Under the pieces are notes generated by a model. The model did not search any database. It had not been told where the DNA came from and saw only the letters and a list, made by a program, of their open reading frames with translations. A stretch of 64,000 bases of DNA from Chamaea fasciata (Eukaryota; Chordata; Aves; Passeriformes; Sylviidae). Position 1 is the first letter of the stretch; each line of letters starts with the position of its first letter. The stretch covers positions 85,021,994 to 85,085,993 of the forward strand of contig JARCOQ010000003.1 of assembly GCA_029207755.1 (NCBI GenBank), given 5' to 3'. The translations under genes were made by a program, and so were the position numbers. Of this stretch, positions 1-12,700 are shown in pieces.

Positions 1-3000
1 GATTAGTGAGAGTCTTAGGTATTTATGAAAAAGATGAAAAGAAACAGTAGTGTTTCAGAAGTTCTCCTAGATGAACTACAAATGTTTCCAACTTCCTACC
101 CTGTAATAATTTAAAAATTCAGGCAAATATTCAAATAGCTGATTAAAAAATTGACCTAATCTTGTACTCATAAAGCAACTAAAGCAGTTAATAATAGCAT
201 GAGTATACAAGAAAGCAGGATTGGAATGCTTTCTTACAAACTGAAGAAAAATCTAAATGAAATAAAAAGATCTGATGGCTTATATCCCTAAAAATTTTAA
301 ATTGATGGGAAATCGGTCAGGAATAAATCTGAATTTTGGCCTTCAAATATGTTTCCATATAAAATCTTTCTTGACTCGTTTACCTGAATCTAAATTTATA
401 ATTGCTTGGTTCCCTTCCATAAATCAGTGAATTTGGATAAAACTATGTTAAAAATAATTTCCAGAAATAATCTGAGTGCTTATACAACTATCAGCTGTTC
501 AATAAAGTTAGAGAGTCCATCACTCTTCACTTGGCAGTGAGATGGAGGAATAAGTTCTCTAAAATTATTTATTTAAATATCATGCTAATTTTGCCATGGT
601 TTCCAAATATTTAGCATTTTAAGTTGCCGACTTCAGAGGGGTTTTACCTATATAAGGATTACAGGCTTTTGGAAAGAAATATGTTCTGAAATACATTTAA
701 ACCACTAAAGGATCATTACTATTGGAGTAGCTGAGATGAGAATGTCTCTGCTTTGCTTGGAGAATTACAGGTATAAATCTGACACAGTAACAGTCCCCTG
801 CACGGTACTTTTCTGGCGATAGGCCATGCTTCACTGTGTTGAGTCATGTTACTTTTACCGAGCCTTTAGTCTAAAGGTAGTGGTTCTTACGATTGGTTAT
901 TATTATCTATAAAAAATGTGAATACTTATCCATGTTTGTGCACTGAATTTTTATCTTTAGTGTTTGATACACATTTCTTATAATTTAGCTTTCTCTTACC
1001 AATGCCAGAAGCTCTTACATTATTTCTCTTCTTTGCATATCTTCTAAAAAGGGAACATATCTCTTTCCTATTTTAATGCCTGAAAAAAGCAGAACCCATA
1101 TAATGTCTTGAAAAGTACGAAGTCTATAGCCAAATATGGTGCAAAGAATTCATTTGCCAATCTGGTATAAACAACCTTCTAATCAAAAAGTATGTTCATG
1201 AACTAGGGGCTTTTTGTTTCTTTTGTTGTTTTGTTTTTCTGGCAGTATAGTTGTGTCAATTGAGGTCAGATGAGATTATGTATGTTAGTTTAATGAGTAT
1301 TGCCATGACAGCAAAACTTAGTACTGCAGAGAAATACTGAAAACACAGACAATCTGGGATTAGTACTGCTTCTTTTAGGCTCGGTATATCAGACACCCTA
1401 GAGTCATTGAACTTCACAGAGAAAGTTGAATGTCACAAGGAAGCTATTTAAAGATTACCTAACAATACCACCTTCAGTGTGGCAGTTGAAAAACCAGCTC
1501 TTCTGCAAGGACAAATGAGATGCAGTAACTGAAGAGATAGATGACCCAGCTGAGATAAAGTTTTAGCAGTAGAGGAGATTGAAATACTTTTAAAAGAGAT
1601 ATTACAGAGGAAGGACACAAAGGGCCATAAAAGATGTGGTGAACTGGATCAGAAGCTTAGTAAGAGTGAAGGCATGTCTGGATAGGGAGAAGAATTATCT
1701 TCCTGAAGCAGAAAAGAATATATATGCTTACTGTGTAGGCACAGGAGGGATAGGGGACAGTAAACACAGCAAAGTGCTTGGAACTGAGGGAAAGCTACAA
1801 TATCCACCCATTGATATTTGCATCTGAGATGGCAAGAGACAAACTGAAAACTAATGATAACAGAACATAAGGAGTTAGATAAAATCCTATCAAACAAAAT
1901 CAGGTGGAGCAGACTACTTCATCCTCAGCCAAGAGACACAATTCAGAGCAAAGCACAGACAGATTAAAGATGCTGGCAAGGTACCCCTGCTTCCACATTT
2001 GTATATCTCCACACCTTATATAATGAGCTAAAATTTCCAGCTAAACATTCCCCTTCCTTATTCTCCAGCTCTCAGGCGTATGTAAAGCTCAGGGGGAAAA
2101 GGAGAAACACCAGCAGTACAGATACTTAATTTATAAGATGAGGCTGCTGCTGCTGCTTGTCAGGCTTGCCGCGTCCTTGCTGAACTCTGCTGAGGCTGTG
2201 TCGCTGCCTGCTGGAACACAGCTGCACTACAACTTGGAACACCACAAACTAGGGAGATTGCTTCTGGAAGTACTCTCTTTCTGAATCTGTAGTCATCAAG
2301 CATACAGAATAAGAGCTGACTTATACAATTTTTTTACTTCTTCCTCTCCACCATAGCCTAAATCCTAAGATTCATTAATGCTGTGTCAATAGCTGCTGAG
2401 ATAGGATTGATCTGCCACTCAAAAATCATCTTTGTTCAAAAGGTCTACTTGTTTGAGAAGTTATTCTAATGAAAGCTGGGATAGCTTTCATTTGAATAAC
2501 TTCTAATAGCTCTGCATATCTTCATGCTTAAGAAATTTATTCAAACTTATTCTTAAATGTGGGCAGATGACAAATGATGTATTGATGTCAACTGGATATG
2601 ACACTAGAGTTTTATGATCCATAAAATAAATATGGAAAGGCCTTTTTTTAAAATATTGTACTGGATTGAAGTGATACATTTGAAATAAAAAAAGACATTA
2701 CTGTTTTGCACAGTGACACAGCCAGTTCTACCTGTGTTTCCAAACCTCATCTTATAGGATTTGGTAAAATACGAGATGTTTTATTTGTGGAAAATCTGTT
2801 CCCTGCTACTTGTAGTCCTGTTGTTGAATGTCACAGGACATAATACACTTTGAGTATGGGTTCTCACCATATATTTGTCAATGTGCTCTGCTGAAGTGGT
2901 AGCTTATACCTTAACAAAAGTGTTATTGGCATGCTGAACAAGTAAATGCGCTTGCAAAAGACATTCTTATGCCTCCAAAATCAAATCAGATCTGCACTTT

Positions 3001-3345
3001 TCCCCTGGTCATTATGAAGTCATGCTATGCTGACTGATTTTGTAAGCCTAATAGTGGCAAATAGGATAACTGTAGGATATACTTTCTATATCTGAAGTAG
3101 GAGTTAGTTGTTGCCTCATCCATTATTCTTAGAAAGGGTTATCATAAAAATTGTAAAACATTGGAAGAGCCCACACTTCTGAACCAATTCTTTTGCCATC
3201 AGTAACACCTTGTTTTGGGGCTCAGCACACAGAAGTGCACTGATAAAAGAATGGTTGAGATGTGATTCCACTGAGTATTGGTTTCTCTTTACTATGTGGT
3301 GAGAGCAAATATAGAACAAATGAACTGTATTTTAATTCCACACAG
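1..3345 (+). other. End of COL9A1 intron 4
   Basis: This AT-rich stretch contains no exon that I can recognise. The acceptor of exon 5 closes it. Points of structure are a stable inverted repeat at 2456-2504 and a 48-codon open frame with a hydrophobic start at 2138-2284. Open frames at 1636-1897 on both strands have no collagen or other family features and look like chance. Confidence 0.75.
2456..2504. repeat. 22-bp inverted repeat with 5-nt loop
   Basis: The arms 2456-2477 and 2483-2504 are complementary at 21 of 22 positions (one T-T mismatch at 2467/2493). They are separated by GGGAT. The arms contain GAAAGCT and AGCTTTC next to the loop. The structure would fold as RNA from either strand. 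It is compatible with a small palindromic repeat; the short loop makes a classical microRNA precursor less likely. Confidence 0.85.
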
Positions 3346-3742
3346 TGCCATATATTCCAACGGATTGCCTGATGAATATTCCTTCCTAACTACTTTTCGG
3401 ATGACTGGGGCCACACTTCAGAAATACTGGACTATTTGGCAGATTCAGGATTCTTCAGGAAAAGAACAAGTTGGAGTGAATCTCAATGGCCAAATGAAAA
3501 GTGTTGAGTTTTCTTATAAAGGAGCAGATGGAAAACACCAAACGGCATCATTTTTACATTTGCCTTTCTTGTTTGACTCCCAATGGCACAAGCTTATGAT
3601 AATTGTGGAATCAAACAGTGTCACACTTTTTATTGACTGTATTAAAATAGAGTCCTTAAACATAAAACCAAAAGGGAAAATCAACACTGATGGCTTTGCT
3701 GTGCTTGGAAAACTTAAAAATAATCCTCAAATTTCAGTTCCG
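3346..3742 (+). CDS. COL9A1: COL9A1 exon 5, core of the NC4 domain
   Basis: This 397-nt exon starts with the third base of a codon and ends in phase 0 (acceptor CACAG, donor GTAAGT). It encodes about 132 residues of the thrombospondin-N/laminin-G-like NC4 domain. Family landmarks are [36 protein letters not shown], a cysteine in [10 protein letters not shown] and [11 protein letters not shown]4 is the globular basic domain that projects from the fibril and binds heparin and other matrix partners. It is present only in the long isoform. Confidence 0.97.
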
Positions 3743-6700
3743 GTAAGTTTCAAAATCTTTTATTTCTTCAAAAATTGTTTTACATTAAATATGGGGCTTT
3801 GTTTTGTGGAATGCATGTTTAAATTATTTCTGAAAGCAGAAATGGCAGAATATAACTCCTTGGCAGGTAATTACTAGCTCTGTTTTTTCAATTTTGCACT
3901 TATACCTTGTAAGTTAAGAGATGACCCAGGCTATGTCTCAATTTCAATTATGAAAGTTCTTAGATATCCCTGTACTTGTTATGACAACTTTGAAGTAGAA
4001 GAGTGAAGTGAGACAAAATTTTAGACTATATCTCACACTGCAAAAAAACATGGACACAGGTTAACCAGTGTTGTCTAAATCTGAAAGGGAAAACATTGCA
4101 ACAAAAGAAGCATCTCATGTTTCATTACCTCTGTATGTTTAGTTGCTGTATTGCACTGGATTGGAATCAGTTTTACATGAGGATGCCAGCAGAAAGCTGC
4201 CCCGTGTGTCTGAAGGGATCTATCTGGCATGCTGCTATAGATGCAGATTAGAGAGTGTCAATAGCTGAAAAGTTATTCTAATTCTGTTGAAAACAAGAGT
4301 TAGTCTTCGAAAATGTCATTTAAAAATAATCAGCTGGAGGTGATAATGTGGCAATTAGCATATTACAAATTAGCATATGTATCTTTGCTTTGCTAACTGC
4401 TCTGAGCAATACTGATGGATGAATGGATAGGTGGGATAGTAAAAACATTATATATATTCTATGCATGTTACTAGGATAAAAAAATTCTGTGCCAGTATTT
4501 TTTTCCTCTTCAGAAGGATAGTTAGATTAAATGCAAAGAAAGCTATAGGTATTAATGCAAACTGTACCCTTAAGTTAGACACAGAGTCCTTCTTCTAAAA
4601 ATGAGGAGGGTTCATTTGCCTGTTGAAGTAGTGATTCCAAGTGACAGCTGGCAAATGAGGAGAGAGGTGTGGTATCAAAGTCAGTTTGGCCTTCTGTTGG
4701 TACTCTGACTGACCTTTGGCCAGGATTTAAGAAGTGAGGAAAAGCAGAAGAGTAATTTGGAATCCTATCCTCTTTCCTCTCCAGTCTGTGTTTTGCAGAG
4801 ACATGCTCTTTACAGCAAGGTATACAAATGAGCAGCATCGATCACCCAGGGCTCTTCAGGCATTTGGTGATGAAAAGTGTCTGGTGTTTAGTTCTGCCTT
4901 GCCTGTGTTTAAGACTGTACGTCTTTAGGCACCAGTGTGGAGCTATTGAAACTATAGGACAACGTCCTTTAAAGATGAAAGAAAAAAATGGAATTAAATA
5001 ATTTTTATAATTCACCATTTATAATGCAAAATATTTGTTTATAACTTTAGCATGTTTCTGGGAAGATTCAGTCATATGAAATATATTTTCTGAAAAAAAG
5101 TAAAATCTTTCCATGTGTTAGGCTTTAAAACAGGAGTATGAGATACTTCTTGACAAAGAGAATAATGAAGCACTGGAACAAATTATCAGGGAAAATAGGC
5201 ATGACACTATATTCTTAAACTGAGTTTGGACATCTAAAAATACACTTCCTTTTAGACACAACTGACTTAGGACTCACTAGATTGAATTGCATGGCCTGTG
5301 CTGGGAAGCCCAAAAAAGCAATGGTAGTGATTCAACCTGATATTGCAATAATGTAGATTTAGGAACCCCATATCCTCTGAAATGGTGGTAAAGGGATTAT
5401 GTAGTCAGATGGAGTAGTAATTTTTAAATGTCCATTTATATTGCAGAAATTTCTGTTTTAGACTGTGTACTTTATTTCTCTTTAAATTCACTAAATAATT
5501 CTGAGTTTGGGACTATTCTAGTCTTTAACTTGCTTGACTATAAGCTTAAATATCTCAACAGTCTTGGTTATGTAATATGCCCTAGGCACAGCTTTTAATT
5601 TACTCCCAGATATTGTTTAAGTATATTACTTCCAGTGGTATAATTTTAAAAGGACATAAATTATGTGCTTCCCATTCTTTTTTGCAGCATTCTGGTGAGG
5701 GCCCTATTTATCTTGCAGAATAGGTCAACTTCTCAGAGGTGCACTGTAATACATATAGTTTTAAAAGAGATTCTTTATTGCTTGTTACTACCATGACTAC
5801 CTAGGAGAATAGTAGATACAGTTCCATTAGAAACTGCATCTTGCCTTTCAGCCTTTACAAAGATTTATTTCAGGATTTCTGGAATGCTTTATGGAGGGCG
5901 AATTTGTAAACAGATTCACAGCTGCATTTTATCTTTTCTTTTTTAGCTAAAAGTATCTAAATTTTTATCTTTTTATCTAAAAGTAATTAATATAATCCAT
6001 CATAAACTCTAAGCAATACAAGATTTAGTATAATTTCAAAACTGAAAAGGAATTAACTTCCTAAATTACATGTTTTTTATAAGAAGGTAAGGAAATTAAT
6101 TTCTCACTGCTCACATGATAACTTCTGTGAGGTTATATAATTGCCTTAATTCCTGTGATTTCAGAGGCATTGCCATAGTTTTTTTCATAATAGATACTAA
6201 ACACTTTGCTGGAAGTGACTCTTGGTCATTATTTAATTGATATTTAATGCTTCTAACTAGCTCAGGGAAGCTACATGAGTTGTAGCAACTAAGTGGAAGC
6301 TGTTTTGTCAATATTTGTTTAAGAGGGATTAATTTACACCACAGAACAAATTGTGTCTGTGTACTGTAAAAACTCACACCTTGGGTTTTTTTCACCCTGT
6401 GAAATATCACATTCAGAAGGCTGAACCCTAGCGATGGAAACCAAACAGCACTGGAATTGACTGTAATGGTCAAAGGTTTTAAAAAAGGTGCAAGGAAAAT
6501 GAAGCTCTAAAAACCTATTTCAGAGATGTTGAAAAATGGAAAAAACATGTTTAAAACAGCTCTGGAATAAGATGCATTTAAATATATGTCGTTTATTCTT
6601 GGTCACTTAACAAATGTACAATCAGTTGACAGCAGATCTCTCTTAGAAGAAACATGGATGTCCTTGATAAAGTATTGTAGAAAATCTCCACATGAAATAT

Positions 6701-9700
6701 TGCTTAGCTGAGTTGTACTTCCCCAGGAGGGGTGACTTCCCCTGGATCATCACCAAATCAGCAATAGCCCAGGGGGGTACATGGAGTCAAATCTCCCAGA
6801 GGAGACCTACAACTGTTCTTTGAGGGTCACGGTTTTCCTATGATACTACTAAATGCATCCCTGTGACTGATTTTATACTGAAAATACTACTCTATATATT
6901 TAGGTGTCATTTGCATTTTACCTAACCTTCACCTCTCTCAACTAAAGCACTAGTAAGACTCCAATTATGTGGCTGATATGGAGATGTGCAGAGATGGTGG
7001 GCACTTGCATGAAATTCTGTAGAAGTTAAGAGAACAAAAAAGTGAACAGTCAGACACAGTTAATTATATCTGTACTGACTAAGAAATTAAGATGAAACAG
7101 AAATCCTGTAGGAAACCTGCAAAATGTATGTCAGGAATACTGACCCATGGGTCTTAAACGTTCTTTGTAGTTTAACTCCAGTTAACTTAGTTTAACTAAG
7201 CCCCACACAGCCACTTGCTCACTCTACCCAACTACCTCATGGTGGGATGAGAATTGGAAAAGTGAAAGTAAAGAAACTTGTGGATTCAGATTAAGACACT
7301 TCAATAGGTAAAGCTCAAGTCATGCAAACAAGCAAATGAAAACAAGGAATTAATTCACCACTTTCCAATGGCAGGCAGGTGTTCAGCCATCTCGAGGAAA
7401 GCAGGGCTCCATCACATGTAACAGTGACTTGGGAAGACAAAGAGTGTCACTTCAAATTCTCCCTGCCCTTTCCTTCTTCTCCCATCTTTATATTCTGAGT
7501 GTGATGTTGTATGGTCTGGGATATCCCTTTAGTCAGTTGGGATCAGCTATCTTGGCGGTGGCCCCTCCCAAGTCCTCGTGCACCCCCAAGGCCCCTTGCT
7601 CATGGGGTGGGGTCAGGAGCAAAAAAGGCCTTGGCTCTGTCCAAGCACTGCTCACAAAAAACAAAATCATCCTTGTGCTATCAACTCTGCTCCCAGCACA
7701 AATCCAAAACATGTCTCTATACCAGCTACTCTGAAGAAAATAAACTCTATCTCAGGCAAAACCAGGACACCACCTTTGGGTTTAAAAGGTTGTATTTCAG
7801 TATCTTTGCTTTATGATTACCCCTAAATTATCTGAGGTTCATTTCGGAGAACTTTGTGACTATACTTAATCTTTAATAACACTGTATATTGATATTCTGG
7901 AATACCTACATGAGACGTCTTCAAAATAGTGGCATCCTTTAAATCAGCTTAACATAATCAACAAGATCATTGTGAAATACTGGCAAGGGAAAAGAAACCT
8001 TGACAGCAAGGCTGGAACATATTAGGCCTTCTCTCACCTCTCCTAAATCAATGGGAAGCCAGTCACATATTTTACTACCTTGCCACCAGAAGAGTTTTAT
8101 TTTTCATTTTTAAAAAGTTAGAGAGGTTTCCTAACAGCTTTTGTTTAATATAGCCCCCAGGAAGACAGAGTTAGCTTTCTTCTTTTCATAGCTGGTACAG
8201 TGCTGTGTTTTGGATTTAGTGTGAGGATAATGTTGACAGCTTACTCCTATGTGAGCTGTTGCTATTGTATGGCTGCGTTGTGGTATTAAATTAGCATTAG
8301 TTCTTTTATATGTATATTATGGCACTCAATTGGCTATTATTATGAAGGTTTGAAGTTGAGAAGTGGATAAAGGAGGGAAAGAATTGTCTCACAGATGGTG
8401 GTGTCAGTTAACAGGTAAAAGAAACAAGGGTACTGCTTCTGTTGTTCTCCGGTCTCAGCACTCTGGAAACTGTGATGACTGCAAAGCAAACAGAACAGTA
8501 GAGATGAGATAAAAAGGATTTCAGGCGTGGCAACACCTCGGCCGGTTTATGCCCCCTCTTTAAAAGACCTACAGAGCTAGGGGTGGGGGAATGCAGGGGG
8601 AAGCTCTGCTCCACTTGTAGCTATTGACATTAAATACCTAGCGTTTAACCCTCTGCGTGGTGTGCCAGTATTCCACCTCTTACACGCTCAGCCAGCGTGA
8701 CCCCTGGCCCGAATTAACATGATCTTTTCTCCTTTGCCAGTTCGAGATCCAGTGGATGGTGATCCACTGCGACCCCCTGCGACCCCAGCGCGAAGGCTGC
8801 GGCGAGCTGCCGGCTCGGGTGAGAGACCTGTCCTGCCCTGTCCTGTCCACCTCTGCAGTCCACGAAGTCTCATTTTTTCCCCCCCTTCCTGGCCGTCGAT
8901 GCCCTTTTTTACCACACCTGCCTGGTACTCGGTGCTTTTAGAAACCCAACCCCCAGAGCAGCTGCAGCCGCCTCCTCATTTTAACCCTTCCGTGACTTGC
9001 GGTGTGCCTGGCCCCCGGCGGGCTGCCCGGCTGGCCCTGTGGGCGCTGTGCCCGGCAGGCTGAGCGGCTGTGGCGGCCGCCCCCGGCACCGCCGCCGCAC
9101 CGGGAGCCTGGCGCCGGGGGACCCGCGGGCGCGGCGGAGTCGGTGGCCGTCCCGACAAGAACAGGGCAAAGGGTTAAGCGCTGCTGGCACTCCGTCCTCG
9201 CCTGCCCGGCCACCAGCTTCCTCCAATCCCCGCGACCGTGCCCAGGGCCGGGCCGCAGCCGGGAGGGGCTCCGGCCGCGCTCACCTCACCCCGCCCGCCC
9301 CGGCAGCCGCAGGCTGCTCCCTCTATCCATGGCCCGGCTCCTCCTGCCCCTGGGGCTTTTCCTGCAGGCGCTTTGCCTCGGCCTGGCTCAAGTAAGTTTG
9401 TTCTGACTTTGGCTCTCTTTGCTTTGTTGTTTTTTATTTTTTCTCCCTCGCAGGTAACCCAGACGGGAATCGAGGTAAGTGCGAGGGAGCGGACGGAGCT
9501 CGGGGTGCTGGTGCAGAGGGACCGAAGGCTGCCCTGCCGTGCCCTGATGCCCGCTCGCCGGAGGGTGCTTGTCCCGTGTCCCCCAACAGCAGTGGGTGAG
9601 GCGGCAGAGGCGAGCTGACCGCAGGGCGGTGGTACCTGTGTGCGCCCACCTGTGAGCACAGGGCAGGTAACACCGGCGGGGCTTGAGTCCCACATACAAC

Positions 9701-12700
9701 TACCGCTGGATGGAACATTTCTGGGAACTCTGGTGTGTGGAGGAAATGTGTCCAGAGCAGCAGTGCTGTGGGGACCAAGGGAGCAGGCTCAGGGCCCGGG
9801 GCAGCCTCCTGCTCACAGAGCCCCGTTGTGGGGCCGCGGGCAGAGCTCACTGCAGGGAGAACAGAGCCCCCCATTATAGGCACGTAGACCTCTAACAGCC
9901 TTTCCCTGAGTTTGCACAGGCTGGCGGCGCCTGCTACCTCCCCTCGGGGGCCCGGCGCTTTGAGAAAGTGCCTCTGTAGATGTTAATGTAATCCTGAGGA
10001 GCCAGGGGAAGCAGCTGAGCCTGTCAGTGAAGCAGGGAAAGGGTTCTTTTAAATTTTCATTGCTAATATGAACTCTCAGGAAGTTTGTCTCCTTTGTGTT
10101 GGGAGAAAGAGTAATTGGTGTAGTGAATTTTGGTGTTTGGTTCGCAAAGATCACTTTTACTTCTGCCACTCTGTCATTGCCATGTGGCATTCAGATGCTG
10201 CTGGGTGGCGAGTGGAGCCCAGCTGGCCCTGCCAGCACTGTGGGCACAGGAGGGTGGCTGGGCCCAGAGAAGGGGGTTTAACACCTTCCCTGTTCCTGTG
10301 GTGAGGGCAGTGTTGCCGGTCCTCACAGTGACTGTCAAAATACGATATAGGGACTGTGATATCCATGGGGTGAGGATGAAGGTCCTTGTCACAGCTGTGA
10401 CCTCCTGACTAACCCATAGCCTCTAACTGTGCTGGTCCCCCCAGAATGGCTCTGTAGTTTGTCAGGCTCTAATTGCTCCTTTTTTCACTCCTTGTCAGAG
10501 AGGTCCCCCTGGTCCACCAGGCCCCCCAGGTCCACCAGGGCCACCAGGAGTTCCCGGTATTGATGGCATTGATGTAAGTGTTTCCCATCGCCTGCCTAGG
10601 AAATAGGAAATGCCTTGAGGTGTATCCATGTTGTCTGTCAGCCTTTGATCTTCAGGAGTTTGAATTTGGCTACAGATACATGAAGGAATTGATGGATCTC
10701 ATGCTCTGTAATGGGCTGGAGTGAGGGGAGAAAGCAGATTTTCAGATTATCTTTAGTATAGAAAACTCAGGATTATTTATTTTATGTAATCAGCATCATA
10801 TGCTGTGATTATCTGCCATTAATGGGGTGTAGGGGTTTTATAAATCTAATCTCAAAAGGGATTACATAGCATCATTCATAATAAATCATGTTAAGGGTTT
10901 GTGGCGTTATTCCTGCTAGGAGTTACTACGTGTATTCCCTTGATTCCTGTCAGAAGTGTCCGTGATGATTTCTGTTAGTCTGTAATAGAAATGATGTGGA
11001 TTTAATATTTATTTTGTACAATAAGAATCAGTTCAGGATTATTTCTGATAATCTGTAAATCAGTGATTTTCATGAAGGACCATAAAAGGTTGTTCTAGTT
11101 CTGACTAATACCTTCTTTTTCATATCTTGGTAGGGGGAGAGAGGCCCAAAGGGTCCCCCTGGTCCACCGGTAAGTCATTTCAACTACTTTTCATTTGTTT
11201 CTGTGACAGAAGAAGTTTTGAGTTTTGCTTCTGCTTCCCTCTGTGAAACGTGCTTAACTGTCCATTTAAATCCTGAAGGGTCCGGATGGGGATGCAGGCA
11301 AACCAGGATCCCCTGGCTTGCCTGGAGAGCCGGGAGCTGATGTGAGTACACTTGATTTTCTATATATTTTTTTTTTCTTTCTTCCCCAAGAACAGATAGA
11401 TAAAGCACAAGGGCTGTCAGTGCTGCCACCTGGCCCTGGAGAGGGCACTGGGCAGTGGTGTCAGGAATGACTCGTGCTGCTGCCTCTGGAAGCCACCTCG
11501 GGTCGCAGAGCAGGACAGAGAGGGCATGAGGAGGGTTTGCTGATGCATCTTCTCGTCCTGTGAAAAGTAATAGAGAAGATCAAAGTTTCAACATCGTCTA
11601 GTGTTGATGGCCTTTTATGTCATACCTCTTGAATAAATTTGTGCCAATAAAAATACCTTAAACAGTTTTGGGAAACTTAATTTTTCTCTCTTGAGAGCAC
11701 TGTTAGAAAGCATTTCTTCTTATGAAGCAAGACTGTTGCATTAGTACTTAGATGTTATGCCAGGAGGTAGGCAAGTTTGTGTTTAATTTACATAAGCTTT
11801 TAAAATTTTAGAAGTCTAAAATATCAAAATAAAGGTTATATACCATAAACCAGTGTGTTAGAGGGTATTGCAAGTTATATAAATGAAAAAGCCTAGTATC
11901 TATTTAATGTTGCAATGCTGTTTGAGGTTAATATTTAATTTGCTTTTGGGAAGAGATTTAGTGGACATGGAAGAGTCTTTAATTAAACTGTTCAAATTTC
12001 ATATCTGTAAGAAGGAATGGGCTTTGTGAGTGACGTCTCATATCACTTCACTTTTTCCTAAAAACAATACAGGCCCACAACCCATTTTTACATGTCAAAA
12101 GCATGTTTTGCTTATAAACATATTTTTAAAAACCATTCCTCTTACAATTTTCTCTTAAGGCATAGTTTGTATTTCCTTTCCAAAGTTAGTGGGACACAAT
12201 CACGTGAAACAGAATGTACTAAACTCAGCTCAGCTTTTGTTATCTATTCACACTTGTATATTCCCTCATATTAGTGGATGAGTGGAAGTGTAATACTAGA
12301 GTACAGTCTTTTGAAATATTGAACCTTTTTCATTTTCACTTGAAAAAAAAAAACCCCTGAGACCTTATTGTACTTTTGCTGTGTATTCAACTTTTAATTG
12401 GTGTTTTAGATTTATAATACCTTTTTTGTTTAATTGGTGAGGCAGTTCTGACTTTTTAAACCTCATTTTATTTCAAAAATTATTTCAGTGTCAGGTTTAA
12501 TAGACTGTAAAAAGGTGCTGTACGGTAATTGCTTGTAATGATCATGTAAGCTTTCAAAATCTAATTGTTGGAACAATTGTGCTAACACCAAATTGCTGGC
12601 AGTGTACCAAAAAAGGTGGAAGTGTACAAAAAAAAAGTATTAGATAAAAGTAAAATAAAAGCTCTTCTGGATACCTGGAAATTTCTAAGCCATATATGTT

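Larger units (their letters stand above)
3743..8740 (+). other. COL9A1 intron 5
   Basis: This 5.0-kb intron is mostly AT-rich with no recognisable gene. It contains one nearly complete avian LTR (7166-7769, minus) and a degraded LTR fragment near 8160. The 120-codon minus frame at 6111-6473 has no family features that I recognise. Confidence 0.75.
8755..9640. promoter_or_regulatory. CpG-rich island: candidate promoter of the COL9A1 short form
   Basis: GC content and CpG density rise sharply here against the AT-rich introns on both sides, with CGCC/GGCCG-rich runs peaking at about 9000-9310. No TATA box is seen before the short-form ATG. A GC-box-like CCCCGCCCGCCCC lies at 9289-9301. Between 8902 and 9328 no ATG occurs, as expected of an untranslated leader. 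Literature on chicken and mammalian COL9A1 places the second promoter in intron 6. The transcription start cannot be fixed from sequence. Confidence 0.7.

Noticed and set aside
2017..2024. TATATAA as a TATA box for a new promoter
   Set aside because: AT-rich intron yields such motifs often. Without a start site it is only mentioned with the small frame at 2138.
3278..3345. Upstream extension of the exon 5 frame to an ATG at 3278
   Set aside because: The CACAG acceptor at 3341-3345 and the human protein show that the exon starts at 3346. The extension is intron read-through.
8719..9883. Many overlapping frames of 60-173 codons on both strands around the internal promoter
   Set aside because: They follow from high GC content and the lack of AT-rich stop codons. 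Several begin at non-ATG codons. Only exon 6, the short-form exon and exon 7 have splice and family support.
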